In this document: positions 25,468-35,051 of the stretch, piece after piece
How positions within the stretch are numbered: the first letter of the stretch is position 1
Layout: the number at the start of each line of letters is the position of its first letter
NCBI RefSeq assembly: GCF_002295115.1
Contig: NZ_NSFV01000013.1
Coordinates: 93,062 to 157,061 of the forward strand
Direction of reading: 5' to 3'
DNA: 64,000 bases
From: Mesorhizobium sp. WSM4311
GTDB taxonomy: Bacteria > Pseudomonadota > Alphaproteobacteria > Rhizobiales > Rhizobiaceae
Position numbers and translations under genes: made by a program
Notes under the pieces: model-generated
Told to the model about the DNA's origin: nothing
Seen by the model: only the letters and a program-made list of their open reading frames with translations
The model's database searches: none

Positions 25468-26589
25468 ATGGTAATGAAGGCACCGGTTGCCGACGCTAGG
25501 AATGGGTCGGTAGTAGATCGGCTGGTCGGCATCGACCTCGCTCGGGGCCTGGCTGTCTTCGGGATGTATGCCGCCCATCTCGGTCCCGACCCCGGCGAAG
25601 GAGGACTAGTCGGGTTTCTGATGGAACTAACCCATGGGCGGCCGTCGGCCCTGTTTGCCGTATTGGCCGGTTTTTCAATCCTCCTGATTACAGGTCGCAA
25701 GGCGCCGAAGTCGGGGATAGCCGGTAGACAGGCCATCGCCAGAGTCGCAATTCGTGCCCTTGTTTTGCTCGCGCTTGGCTCAATCCTGGGCTGCCTCGGT
25801 ACCCAGGTCGAAGTCATCCTAGAATACTACGGAATTTGCTTCTTGTTGGTATTGCCGCTCCATCGGCTCAGCGCATATCAGCTGGGCTTGATCGCTGCCG
25901 CTACGGCATTAGTTCTCCCGCAAGTCCGTTCCTCCCTTCTGTCGGTTGCCCCCAACCTCCTCGACCCGGTCTTCAACCTCATGGTCAACGGCTACTATCC
26001 CGCGGTGACCTGGGTTCCTTTCCTCATCGCTGGCATGGCCATCGCGCGCCTTAATCTTAATACGCTAGCAGCGCATTGGCGCCTTGGTCTGGCGGGGGTC
26101 GCGCTGGCCGTGTTGGGCCATGGGGGATCCTTGCTCGCGCTGAGTTCCCGCGCTTTGACTGAAACCTCCTTGTGGTGGTCTGACGTTGACGGCGCTTTTG
26201 AGCCTTCCAAGTCGTCATTTATAGTCAAGTCGTCATGGATAGCCGCACCTCATAGCGAAACGACGCTTTCGATCGTGGGCAGCACCGGTTGCGCAATGAT
26301 CATCTTGGCGGCTTGCATGCTCGCTGTGGATGCGCTCCCGCGTCTGCGAAAGCTGGTCTGGCCAATAATCGCAGTCGGCTCGATGTCTTTGACGGCCTAT
26401 GTGCTGCACATTGCGGGAATAGCCTATCTTATGAAGATAAACATTTTCAAAGACGAGAGCCTGTCCACGCTCTTTGGCTTCGTTGTGGTTATCAGCACTT
26501 TTGCGGTGCTTTGGCTGCGCATCTTCCAGCGAGGACCGATGGAAGTGCTGATGGGTAGGGTCGCAGATCTCGCGCGTCACATCCGCTGA
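25468..26589 (+). CDS. DUF418/DUF1624-type membrane protein
   Basis: This 373-residue polytopic inner-membrane protein begins with GIDLARGLAVFGMYAAHLGP, the start of the heparan-acetyltransferase/DUF1624-DUF418 group, and has about nine to ten hydrophobic segments. Members are thought to move acyl groups across the membrane, but most are uncharacterised. AAGGGA lies 7 nt before ATG 25468. It is intact among decayed neighbours and stands alone. Confidence 0.8.
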   Translation: MVMKAPVADARNGSVVDRLVGIDLARGLAVFGMYAAHLGPDPGEGGLVGFLMELTHGRPSALFAVLAGFSILLITGRKAPKSGIAGRQAIARVAIRALVLLALGSILGCLGTQVEVILEYYGICFLLVLPLHRLSAYQLGLIAAATALVLPQVRSSLLSVAPNLLDPVFNLMVNGYYPAVTWVPFLIAGMAIARLNLNTLAAHWRLGLAGVALAVLGHGGSLLALSSRALTETSLWWSDVDGAFEPSKSSFIVKSSWIAAPHSETTLSIVGSTGCAMIILAACMLAVDALPRLRKLVWPIIAVGSMSLTAYVLHIAGIAYLMKINIFKDESLSTLFGFVVVISTFAVLWLRIFQRGPMEVLMGRVADLARHIR

Positions 26590-26789
26590 GCACCGCCGCG
26601 CCCCGGCCTCCCGATCACATTACGGACAAGGTGGGGCTTTGTCCAAAGCTTGTTCGCGGCAGGGGAGGGTACTTCCTCCCAGCCTGCCGCCTTGTTGATG
26701 GAAGCTAAAACGGTCGCGCAGGCGCTAGAGTTGCATCGGCATAATCAGCTTAAACTCGCGAAGTTAAACCCGCGGTTGGTCTATCTCGG

Positions 26790-27270
26790 CCCGCCTCACC
26801 TGAAAGGCTAAGGTATCCGTTTCGGTCAAGGGTTTTAGGGGCCATTTTCGCTGCGCCTTGAGGAGAGCGTTTGCTAGGATGAGGAGCTTTCGCAACAAGA
26901 TGATGACCTTTGCGGGTTTGCCTGCCGCCTTTAGCGCCTGGTATTTTGCCTTGAGGTCGGGGTTGAAGCGCAGGGCGAAGGGCCGGGCATGTAGAGGGCC
27001 TGGCGAACATTGGCCCGGCCGCCCCGGATGAAGGCGCGGCCGCTCCATTTTGCCGAGGCCGGCGAGGCTTGCGGCCTTTGGTTCCGAGTTCCGGCATGTC
27101 GATGGTGAGTGTGCAGGCGGTGGCATCCGATGCGCCATATGCTGGTCAGGATTTCGCGGCGCTGGACAGCGTCGGGATCGGCTTTCATGAGGGTAAGCAT
27201 CGTCTGATCGATATCGCTGAGTTCACGTGGATCTGCTTCCAGCCACTCGTTGTTGTGGCGCCTGAGCAAG
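26790..27270 (-). mobile_element. IS110-family transposase C-terminal fragment
   Basis: Frameshifted pieces of the C-terminal transposase-20 domain: IDQTMLTLMKADPDAVQRRE, AASLAGL, GRAFIRGGRANVRQALYMP, then RFNPDLKAKYQAL, KPAKV and LLILANALLKAQRKW. The N-terminal DEDD catalytic domain is absent. Confidence 0.85.
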
Positions 27271-27438
27271 GCAAGCGGTCAAGGTCTGGCTCTGGTGCTG
27301 GCTGCGGTGCGATCCCCGCACGGGCCAGGTGCCGATCGTGTCGACGATCCACCTCGCCGCGACCAGAGAGCTGCTACTCTCTTCCGCTGTTCATTCTGGC
27401 CTCTTCGCAATGAATGTCATAAAATCACCTGTCGCAAT

Positions 27439-27900
27439 TAATGGTTTTTGATTTGGCTCCTACAGCTGGCAGATATCGCCGAGAGTTCCGCAGAGAGCGT
27501 CGAAAGTTTTGGCCGCCTTCTTCCGCAGCCGCGCCTTGAGTTTTGAGCAGACCTGTCTTGATCGGGTTGAGATCGGGCGAGCATGGCGGCAGGATCAGGA
27601 GCCAGTGCCCCTTTGGCCAACCAGTGGGCGGCGCGTACCTTGCCGACAATCTGGGGTTCCGAACCCGACAGTTGGTTTTCAACCCGACAGTGGCCCGCCT
27701 CAGAGCAGGCTACCGCCCTTCGGAGCAGGCAGAAGCTAATCGAGGTTCGCGGGTTCCGGTTTGAATGTGCAGGTCGCTGCGCGCCTGATCTTTCGGTCTG
27801 GCGGCACATGACAAAAACTCTCATTTTGGCCGACGATACCCGGTCAGGAGCGGGTATCGCAGTCGAGAAGCGACCCGAGCACGTCCACAAGATGTGCCGA
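27439..27900 (-). mobile_element. IS630-family transposase remnant
   Basis: The clearest part is LLILPPCSPDLNPI followed by a frameshift and a Lys/Ala-rich end (about 27439-27690), the C-terminal DDE block of IS630 transposases. Further 5' (to ~27900) only traces remain. From 27901 to the cspA gene I see no gene. Confidence 0.7.
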
Positions 27901-28132
27901 GTTTGCAAGGTGTGTCATTGTTTCTGTCAACGTTCGAGCGACAGCGCACGACGAAACGTCTGGCATACGCCTCGTCTGGCACGCGCCTCGCATATGTTGC
28001 AGTTGCTGCTGGAGATCAGGCGATCGAGTGGGCCTTGCAATTTTCCGATTTTGATGCGCCTAAAGTCTCGTGTACAAATCAGGCTGGCGTGAATGGCCTG
28101 CCTAAGTTGCGACTTATTACAAAGGAATGGAT

Positions 28133-28345
28133 ATGGCGACTGGAACGGTGAAGTGGTTCAACAGCACGAAGGGTTTTGGTTTTATTCAGCCTGACAACGG
28201 CGGTCAGGATGTCTTTGTCCACATTTCCGCTGTTGAACGAGCGGGCCTGTCGACCCTTAATGAGGGCCAGAAGATCAACTACGAGGTGGAACAGGATCGC
28301 CGCACGGGAAAGTCCTCTGCAGGCAGCCTCAGCAAGGCTGGCTAA
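28133..28345 (+). CDS. cspA: CspA-family cold-shock protein
   Basis: This 70-residue single cold-shock domain has RNP1 KGFGFI and RNP2 VFVHIS, with GTVKWFNSTKG at the N-terminus. It binds single-stranded RNA or DNA and keeps mRNA unfolded. ATG 28133 is preferred to 28127 because AAGGA (28122-28126) is then at normal distance. It is monocistronic, with a hairpin 145 bp after the stop. Confidence 0.95.
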   Translation: MATGTVKWFNSTKGFGFIQPDNGGQDVFVHISAVERAGLSTLNEGQKINYEVEQDRRTGKSSAGSLSKAG

Positions 28346-28489
28346 CGGTCCGGGAAAGCCTTGGCAAGGTTCGTCATCGCCGGAACGCATTGACGGCTCG
28401 AAACCCGGGCCGGAGCATGCAAGTTAATGCCGCGGCAGGGATTGCTGGAGCCATCATGAATTACTCTGGAAATGAGGCTCTTGGACGGG

Positions 28490-28515
28490 AAAGGCGGGGC
28501 TCATCCCCGCCCTTT
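28490..28515. terminator. Hairpin between cspA and mucR-like gene
   Basis: AAAGGCGGGG and CCCCGCC(C)TTT form a strong stem with loop CTCAT, placed between two converging genes. It has no long T run, so it would be a moderate bidirectional terminator. Confidence 0.55.
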
Positions 28516-28573
28516 GATTCCGCGCAGATTGGGCCAACGGCTGCTGCGCGTCCGAACGACTGTTGATACGGAT

Positions 28574-29044
28574 TTAGGCTGCGACCTTCTTGCGGGTCCG
28601 TTTCGCCGGCGCCGTGGCTGGGGCTTCCGGCTCTTTCGGTTTGCGGCCGAGTCCCATGGTCTTGGCCAAGGCGGAGCGCGCAGCGGCGTAATTCGGCGCC
28701 ACCATGGGATAATCCGACGGCAGACCCCATTTGGCGCGATATTCGTCTGGGGTCAGACCATAGTGCGTCGCCAGATGGCGCTTTAGCGATTTGAATTTCT
28801 TGCCGTCTTCAAGGCTAATGATGTAGTCCGGTTCGATCGACTTTTTGATCGGGACAGCAGGTTTTTTTACAGGCACAGGCTCTTCTGCCGGTATGAGTCC
28901 AGCCGTGCCGTTTAGAGCCCCGTGCACTTGGGCGATCAGGGCAGGAAGCTCCCCCGCCGGGACGGGGTTGTTGGAGACGTAGGCTGATACAACATCGGCA
29001 GTGAGCTCGATGAGGATGTCGGTCTTGTGGGGTTCTTCTGTCAT
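28574..29044 (-). CDS. Ros/MucR-family regulator lacking zinc cysteines
   Basis: This 156-residue protein has the family N-terminus (TADVVSAYVSNN), a Pro/Lys linker at 50-72 and the DNA-binding domain at about 72-140 (EDGKKFKSLKRHLATHYG, PSDYPMVAPNYAAARS). In Ros the zinc is held by C-x2-C and two His; here the cysteine places are S77 and D80, with H90 and H94 kept. Some Mesorhizobium family members are known to fold without zinc, so it can still bind AT-rich DNA. MucR/Ros proteins repress exopolysaccharide, motility and other symbiosis genes. It stands alone. Confidence 0.9.
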   Translation of the reverse strand: MTEEPHKTDILIELTADVVSAYVSNNPVPAGELPALIAQVHGALNGTAGLIPAEEPVPVKKPAVPIKKSIEPDYIISLEDGKKFKSLKRHLATHYGLTPDEYRAKWGLPSDYPMVAPNYAAARSALAKTMGLGRKPKEPEAPATAPAKRTRKKVAA

Positions 29045-29938
29045 AAACTTCTCCGGGCAGCTTGAAACACAGTTGGGCGAAGTGTCGCTTCATAGTGGCG
29101 GTTGCCGCTGAAAGCAAATGGATCGACGGGTGCGCTGCTCCTCCACCATTGAAGTCTCGGCGACGCATCCCGTCATCGTCCATCGCTAAAGGCAGCGTAT
29201 TGAATTATGGGAGCGGTCGCGCCCGCCCCACCATAGCGATACAGCAAGACAATCAAAAAAGCCGGTCTTTGCTTGGCCCCAAATCTTTTCTCCTTTCGTG
29301 AACGCTGAGCTGCCAAGCTGCTACAGTTCACCTCGCGGGGCAACCGTGCACAACACAGGAGTTGCCCGAGCGATACATTCTTCACTTGCCGCTTATCAGC
29401 GCTGGTGATTGCACTTTGCAGCCTGCCTCCGGACCCGCAGCGCTCACGCTGTTGGTTTTGCGCCTGCAGGCGTCGGAAGTCGGATCGCCGCAGCTAATTT
29501 CCTCAGGCGGACGAATTCAACAAATCGATTGTTTGGATCGAAGGCATCCACACCATCGATGCCTCTAGAATATGATCCAGCTACAATCACCGTGCTGTAA
29601 TGGCAGGGACGGCCAGCACAAGCGCGACACGATCCGGCGGGTCCATCGCTGCGTTACGTATTCATGGCTACTGCATCGGGCGCTCGGTCGACCGCCTTAA
29701 GCCAGGTCGCCGCATTGCGAGACGGTGACCGGCGAGGGAGAGGGCGCTCTGGCAACGAAGCGAGGCGGGTGGCCTTGCGGGTGGCCGCGTGATGTCATCC
29801 GGCTCTCCTGCCGATCTCTGCCGGCCAGATCTGGAGCAACTGTTTTGCATAGATATGGCTCTCTTCAGGGGGCCATCTATGATGGGAGCCGAGCGCGTGT
29901 TCGAGCCGGGGAACAGGCTGCGCATGCACTGTGCCCAC
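29045..29938. other. 900 bp without recognised gene
   Basis: There is no ORF with family similarity, no IS end and no tts or nod box that I can find. It separates the mucR-like gene from the last T3SS gene on the same strand. Confidence 0.4.
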
Positions 29939-30481
29939 CTATTGCGATCGTGCTAACCTTGGTTGTTCGGACTTGCCGTTAAAGGCAAGCGACAGATTGA
30001 AGTTATGCTGCACCATCTGATTGCCTGGCTCGTTTTCGAGAGCTCGCCGATACAGGGCCTGTGCCGCGTCATGCCGCCCCTCAATGTCCAAAATCACGCC
30101 CTTCGCATTCAATGCACGTACGTTTCCTGGGGCTGCAACCAAGACGCTGTCGAGCACCTCAACCGCTTCGTGCGGGCGCTTCTGGCCCACCAAGGCATTT
30201 GTAAGTCGTATCGCCGCATCAACATTGTCCGGGTGCTGCTTCACCTCATCCCGCAAAGCCCGCTCTTGAACATCCTGACCAACTTCGCGCAAAATGCGTT
30301 CGCGCATAGCCGGATCGATTTGATCGGCGCTGAGCAACTCGGGGGAAGATGTCTCCTGCACGGAAAGAGCCGGCTTTTGCCAGCTGGCGCAACCGCCCAA
30401 AGGCAGAATGGCGAGTACGGCAAAAAGAAGTGAGTTCCGGCGCAGAAACATAGGCGATGGAGAAACTGTATTACTATTCAT
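29939..30481 (-). CDS. Y4yS-like TPR lipoprotein
   Basis: This 180-residue protein has a signal peptide (about 12-32) ending in LPLGGC, a lipobox, so a lipoprotein is expected. Tetratricopeptide-type helices follow (ALVGQKRPHEAVEVLDSVL; AKGVILDIEGRHDAAQALYR). Its position after rhcV and its type match Y4yS of rhizobial T3SS, a TadD/pilotin-like accessory. It would help assembly in the cell envelope, possibly for the split secretin; this is inference. It is last in the nopC-nopA-y4yQ-rhcV-y4yS operon. Confidence 0.8.
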   Translation of the reverse strand: MNSNTVSPSPMFLRRNSLLFAVLAILPLGGCASWQKPALSVQETSSPELLSADQIDPAMRERILREVGQDVQERALRDEVKQHPDNVDAAIRLTNALVGQKRPHEAVEVLDSVLVAAPGNVRALNAKGVILDIEGRHDAAQALYRRALENEPGNQMVQHNFNLSLAFNGKSEQPRLARSQ

Positions 30482-30534
30482 GTTATCTCTCAGTTATCGG
30501 GGAGGCGCGTGGCGTTCAGTTAGGAAAGGTGGGA

Positions 30535-32598
30535 CTACTCTAACAATCCGCTGTTCGATCCGTGCGGGAGTGTGACGGATCCTGCGGGGCGAATTGTAAA
30601 GTCGGAGGCGAGGTCTTGATAAGACAGCACGGCGAGATCAACCCCGTTTCGCGTCAGAAAGCCGCGGACGAAACGTCGGACATCCATCGACGTCAACAGA
30701 ATAGGGCGGGTTTGACCCGGTTCTGCGTTCGAAAGGACCTGACGTATCTGTGATAGCATCGCTTCGCTTTGCCGATCCTCCAGTGCGAGATAGGGGCCTG
30801 CATCCGAATCTCGAACCGCGCCACGCATCACATCCTCGCTCTCGCGCTCGACGACCAGGGCGGACACGATGCCCTCCGTGTTGGCATGGCGGTGGCAGAT
30901 CTGTCGCTTCAAACCAGAACGGACATATTCCGTCAGCAGGGCAACGTTCTGCTCACGCTCGCTCCATTCGGCCAATGCCTCCAACACGAGACGGGTGTGG
31001 CGGATTGGGATACCTTCCTCCAGGAGGCGGCGCAGAACATCGGCAATCCGAGGAATCGGCGTCGTGCGTAGCACCTCTTTCACAAGCTCAGAATATTCCT
31101 GCTCCATTCGGCCCAGGAAATGTCGGGTCTCTTGGATGCCCACCAATCGCGGTGCGTAGCGGGTCAACGCTGCATGGACGCGCAAGGCGAGGAGTTCGCC
31201 GGGAGCCCTATGCTCCGTGCCGGCGCCCGTAAGGGCCTTTGCAGGGGTATGTTCAACCGGGAGTCTGTCCGTTTTCGGCTCACGTCTAAGGGGGACACCG
31301 CTCGAGTCGACGTGCGCTACATCGGCTCGGAGCGCCATCTGGTTTGGATCTAAGGCGTCCTGTTCGACTGGCACGCCCTCGACATCAATTCGGAATTGCG
31401 ATTCAGGCAGCTGCTCGTCAACCAAGACAGGGATGCGAGGAACGATAATGCCCAGATCGGCTGTGACCAGGAGCGAAACGCGCCCAATATGTTTTTGCAA
31501 TTCGGCTTGATCGACCGCCTGCATAAGATCTGGCGCTAGAAAAAATGCGATCGGGAATTCCTTCGCAGGCGCGGCTTGCTTAGGCTCCGCTGCAGTTCCA
31601 CCTTTCGCATCGGCAGTGCCGGCGCCCAGCACATCAGCCTTGACAATGCTTACCGCAGCGAACACTGCGGCCAGCATCAGAAAGACGGGGAGGGGAAACC
31701 CAGGAACGAACCCCATTACAACCAGGACGCCGGCCGCCAGTCGCAAGGCTCGAGTGCTGGCCGTGAGCTGACTGACCATTTCTGTACCGAGGTTGATCCT
31801 CGCCGTCCCAGTCACACGGGTGACGATGGTCGCCGCAGTAATGGAGAGCAGAAGGGCCGGAATCTGCGATATCAATGCATCGCCTATCGTCAGCAGAGTG
31901 TAGTGATGCAGTACCTCGCCGAAGGACATGCCCTTGGAGAGCAGGCCGATCGAAATTCCACCCAGCATGTTGATGCAGATAACCACCAGCCCGGCGATGG
32001 AATCGCCCTTCACAAATTTCATCGCGCCGTCCATCGCGCCATAGAGTTGGCTTTCCTTCTCCAATTCGGCGCGCCGCCGGCGGGATTCGTTGGCATCGAT
32101 GTGGCCGTTGCGTAGCTCTGCGTCGACCGCCATTTGCTTGCCCGGCAGAGCATCCAGCGTGAAACGCGCCGCCACTTCTGCCACCCGTTCGGCACCCTTC
32201 GCGAGGACCATGAATTGCACCATGGTGACGACCAGAAATATGACGAAACCCACCACGATATTGCCTGAAATGACGAAATCGCCAAAAGTATGAATAATGC
32301 TGCCGGCCTCCCCCTCGGCCAGGATCAGTCGCGTCGTTGCGACCGTGAGCGCGAGACGGAATACAGTGGAAATCAAAATAACGCCGGGCAAAGAGGAAAA
32401 ATCAAGTGGAGTACTGACATACAGGGCAACCATCATCAGCAGTATGGCCAACCCCATATTGAATCCTATCAGGGCGTCGACCACCACGACCGGGATAGGC
32501 ATGACCATCATCGCGACAGCCAGAAGCAGCATCAACGCAACCATTAAATCCGGGCTGGCCGGCGCACGCTTGATGAAGTCACGCAGGACGTTGGCCAT
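30535..32598 (-). CDS. rhcV: T3SS export-gate protein RhcV (SctV)
   Basis: This 687-residue member of the FlhA/LcrD/SctV family forms the nonameric export gate. The N-terminal half has about eight membrane segments and the FHIPEP-type region (FRLALTVATTRLIL, DALPGKQMAVDAELRNGHID). The C-terminal half is the cytoplasmic ring that receives substrates and chaperones. Length is normal. It lies about 230 bp after y4yQ and 50 bp before y4yS on the same strand. Confidence 0.97.
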   Translation of the reverse strand: MANVLRDFIKRAPASPDLMVALMLLLAVAMMVMPIPVVVVDALIGFNMGLAILLMMVALYVSTPLDFSSLPGVILISTVFRLALTVATTRLILAEGEAGSIIHTFGDFVISGNIVVGFVIFLVVTMVQFMVLAKGAERVAEVAARFTLDALPGKQMAVDAELRNGHIDANESRRRRAELEKESQLYGAMDGAMKFVKGDSIAGLVVICINMLGGISIGLLSKGMSFGEVLHHYTLLTIGDALISQIPALLLSITAATIVTRVTGTARINLGTEMVSQLTASTRALRLAAGVLVVMGFVPGFPLPVFLMLAAVFAAVSIVKADVLGAGTADAKGGTAAEPKQAAPAKEFPIAFFLAPDLMQAVDQAELQKHIGRVSLLVTADLGIIVPRIPVLVDEQLPESQFRIDVEGVPVEQDALDPNQMALRADVAHVDSSGVPLRREPKTDRLPVEHTPAKALTGAGTEHRAPGELLALRVHAALTRYAPRLVGIQETRHFLGRMEQEYSELVKEVLRTTPIPRIADVLRRLLEEGIPIRHTRLVLEALAEWSEREQNVALLTEYVRSGLKRQICHRHANTEGIVSALVVERESEDVMRGAVRDSDAGPYLALEDRQSEAMLSQIRQVLSNAEPGQTRPILLTSMDVRRFVRGFLTRNGVDLAVLSYQDLASDFTIRPAGSVTLPHGSNSGLLE

Positions 32599-32830
32599 CG
32601 AGACACCTTTGCAATCGGTTGAGACTTACTCTGCTGTTACGCCATGAAACGTGGCTTTCGAACTCCGAAGGCGCCTCAGCCTTGGCCAGCGCGTGACCCT
32701 GCATGAGAGCCACAAGCAGGCGCGAAATGGCTGGGCAGCAAATGTTTCCAACGCAGCCAGCTTGTCAGCACCGAGCGCGACAGGATGTTTGGCTGGCCAT
32801 AGAGTGCTGCTTGATGGGGCCTGCGAGCTT

Positions 32831-33721
32831 TCAATATTGGAGAGCAGCAATGCGGCCATTCCTGCTCAGCAGCACACGGCTGTCCTCAATACGTTCGACC
32901 ACCCATCCATCAGCCAAAATGGCGCCGACAAAATACTTCTCGCTGTCGATGACAATATATGGTTGGACCCCATGCCACACAGCTTCGACCGCGATTGCGG
33001 ATGGCGCCTTCTCCTCTTTGATGAGCACTCCGTTCACCAGTGTTAGAGTACCCTTGGTGCGACGATCGAACGATTGCTGAAGCTTCTGCCAACTGATGAC
33101 CGATTCAGACGTGACGGTGCCTTCGGCGGTCACAACACCCTTTGCCGACCCAATCTTGACGTCGAGAAGACCCGCTCGATCGACTTCCTCCTGCAGCTCT
33201 TGGGCCGCTGCCTCCGTAAGTTCATTGTCAGCGCGGTGACTGATCGTTCTGGACGCGACTTCAGCCCGAAGTGAATTGGGGCTCGATCCACTTGCATTGC
33301 CAAGATAGGAGATCGTGCCTGAAAGCGCGCCGATCCCGAGTGAGCTGATTATGACCATGGCGAGCACACCGATCGGTAGGCGCGGTATGCCGGTCGAACC
33401 AGGCGGCTCTGCATCCTGCACGGACAAAGCAATGGACATCTCGCCTACGAGCAGGACGACAGGAAGGGGCACAACAACGGACTGGCCTGCGGCGATATTC
33501 CGGTTGCCCTCGATACTGAGTCCGGGTGCAAGCGCCTCCAGTTCGATCGACTTGCCAAGAAGAGTTACACGAAGGTGATGCGGTGCCAGTCCCTGCTCGA
33601 CAAAGACCAAATCGGCATCGAAGCCGCTGCCGATTAAACACTTTTGAAGATCCGTCTTGCCGGTCAGACCGCAATAGTGCCCCGAACGCACTTCGAAACG
33701 GAGGGAAACGGCGTCATCCAC
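32831..33721 (-). CDS. T3SS inner-membrane ring protein Y4yQ (SctD-like)
   Basis: This 296-residue protein has a cytoplasmic FHA-like domain at the start (SGHYCGLTGKTDLQKCLIGS), one membrane segment near residues 115-135 (IGVLAMVIISSLGIGALSG) and periplasmic BON-like repeats after it. This is the plan of YscD/PrgH/SctD, which forms the outer ring of the inner-membrane base. It starts with GTG at 33721. A 26-bp palindrome lies 25 bp upstream, between this gene and nopA. The position matches y4yQ of NGR234-type clusters. Confidence 0.85.
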   Translation of the reverse strand: MDDAVSLRFEVRSGHYCGLTGKTDLQKCLIGSGFDADLVFVEQGLAPHHLRVTLLGKSIELEALAPGLSIEGNRNIAAGQSVVVPLPVVLLVGEMSIALSVQDAEPPGSTGIPRLPIGVLAMVIISSLGIGALSGTISYLGNASGSSPNSLRAEVASRTISHRADNELTEAAAQELQEEVDRAGLLDVKIGSAKGVVTAEGTVTSESVISWQKLQQSFDRRTKGTLTLVNGVLIKEEKAPSAIAVEAVWHGVQPYIVIDSEKYFVGAILADGWVVERIEDSRVLLSRNGRIAALQY

Positions 33722-33745
33722 AGAGCATCTCTCAAACAGGATAGA

Positions 33746-33771
33746 AGCCGCATGGCAATTGCCATGCGGCT
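33746..33771 (-). other. Perfect 26-bp palindrome between nopA and y4yQ
   Basis: AGCCGCATGGCAA and its exact complement meet without a spacer. In the transcript of the nopC-nopA-y4yQ operon it would fold into a 13-bp stem just after nopA and before the y4yQ start. There is no T run, so attenuation or protection of the upstream nopA message is more likely than full termination. Confidence 0.7.
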
Positions 33772-33838
33772 CATTTCGGGACTACGTCGCGTCAATAAGG
33801 AGACGCGCTAGGGGGCAGTCTAAAACCCGCTTCCGACA

Positions 33839-34081
33839 TTACGAAACGCGTTCGTCGGCGGCCTTCTTGATGGTCTGGAGATTGGTCGTTAGAGTGCGCA
33901 ACTGGACACTCCTTTTCGTCGCCTCCAAGCTAACATTGGTTAGTTCCTGCACTTGCGCCTGAAAAGCAGTAGCATCAGCTCCGCTTGTATTGCCGGGAGT
34001 GCCACTGTTAGTTTTATCGGTATTGCCGGCGCTACTGGTATTGGTATTGCCTGATTTTTTATTATTATCAACTGCAGCCAT
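33839..34081 (-). CDS. nopA: Needle/pilus subunit NopA (predicted)
   Basis: This 80-residue secreted-type protein has a Ser/Thr/Asn/Gly-rich N-terminus and a helical C-terminal half (AFQAQVQELTNVSLEATKRS), as expected for small T3SS filament subunits. AAGGA lies properly before ATG 34081; ATG 34087 is too close. The order nopC-nopA-y4yQ-rhcV-y4yS is that of other rhizobia, where NopA is needed for the surface pilus. I rely on position and size more than on sequence. Confidence 0.7.
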   Translation of the reverse strand: MAAVDNNKKSGNTNTSSAGNTDKTNSGTPGNTSGADATAFQAQVQELTNVSLEATKRSVQLRTLTTNLQTIKKAADERVS

Positions 34082-34152
34082 GATCATTCCTTTTTCTGTT
34101 GGAGTTGTGCCGTCAATAACGGCCTGTATGACCTCACGCCGGATTTCCCGCG

Positions 34153-34482
34153 TCAGGCATCTTCTGTGTCATCCAAAGCTTCATCGGCCTCAGCCATCGC
34201 ATCGTTCGCGAATTGGAACGCGAACGATCGCAGGATACTTTGGAAGGCTTCACTTTGTGCTGCAGACTGTGAGTTGTCTTGAAGTTGATCATTTGAAACG
34301 GTCCGGTTATCCGCCCGATCGTTCCCGCCAGCTGCCTTGCCATCATTCCCACCAGCTGGCTTGCCATCATTGCCATCAGCCGGCTTGCCATCACCAGAAT
34401 GCTCGGATTTCGAATCCCCATGGCCCTTTCGGATCAAGGAAGTCCCGAGGTTGCCAACTCCACTCCCAATTGCTGCTATCAT
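34153..34482 (-). CDS. nopC: NopC-like secreted protein
   Basis: This is a 109-residue protein (114 if ATG 34497 is used). GGAG seven bases before ATG 34482 favours the shorter form. After a short N-terminus (AAIGSGVGNLGTSLIRKG) come three copies of an 8-residue repeat like DGKPAGGN, then a helical region (SEAFQSILRSFAFQFANDAM) and an acidic tail. It is first in the operon and directly downstream of a good tts box. NopC is a secreted protein of rhizobial T3SS; assignment is from location and size. Confidence 0.65.
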   Translation of the reverse strand: MIAAIGSGVGNLGTSLIRKGHGDSKSEHSGDGKPADGNDGKPAGGNDGKAAGGNDRADNRTVSNDQLQDNSQSAAQSEAFQSILRSFAFQFANDAMAEADEALDDTEDA

Positions 34483-34537
34483 CAGGTACTCCGGCATTTG
34501 CCATTGGCGGCGACGTGTTAAAGGTTAGCCTCGATCA

Positions 34538-34570
34538 AGCTAAGGGCGGGAGCTTTCGAGAACCTGACGG
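34538..34570 (-). promoter_or_regulatory. tts box for nopC-nopA-y4yQ-rhcV-y4yS
   Basis: On the minus strand GTCAGGTTCTCGAAAGC followed by TCCCGCCC gives the usual tts-box core with the TCGAAAGC half. It lies about 60 bp before the nopC start. TtsI should bind here. Confidence 0.8.
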
Positions 34571-35015
34571 CTTTTGACAAAAACCGGCCAGCGCAAAAAC
34601 GTATGCTCTGCAGGATGTTGCTCTCGCATCGAACAGTCGACCACGATCTCGGCTGTTCGGCCAATCCCGCCGTCCACGCATGCCGCGACCGAATGGCAGC
34701 CGCAGCAGCTCGTTTGCATCCTCGATGCTGTGGTGTCGAACAGGAGACACGGTCCACGTGCTGCATGACCGCAATGACCGTATTCTTGCTGGCTCCACGG
34801 GCGCACGCAACGAGCAGGAACTCGGTCTTTGCATCACCATTCTCTCGCCTGCACATCACGGCCCGGCGCGGTGAGCTCATTGGCTTCGAGAAGGTCGGCG
34901 ACCGTACGAACATGGGATGGTCTGCCGGCTTTGGGAGGCCGGTGCGGATCCTCTTCTCACCATATCGAAAGCTTGAAGCGGTCGGATTTTCTTGCCCTGT
35001 TCGTGAGAACTCCCA
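34571..35015. other. Divergent intergenic stretch
   Basis: About 445 bp between two divergent tts boxes. Long open frames on both strands have no family similarity and are probably chance. Confidence 0.4.
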
Positions 35016-35051
35016 TCGTCAGCTAATCGTCAGCCAAGCGGTCTATCTAGG
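35016..35051 (+). promoter_or_regulatory. Variant tts box for candidate effector
   Basis: TCGTCAGCTAATCGTCAGCC then AAGCGG and TATCTAGG. The second half is GTCAGC instead of GAAAGC, making an 11-bp direct repeat. The effector ATG is about 440 bp downstream. Confidence 0.65.

Noticed and set aside
27976..27993. CTGGCACGCGCCTCGCAT upstream of cspA as a sigma-54 promoter
   Set aside because: It has the -24 GG and -12 GC but TCGC instead of TTGC, and no TGT-N10-ACA was found in the preceding 150 bp.
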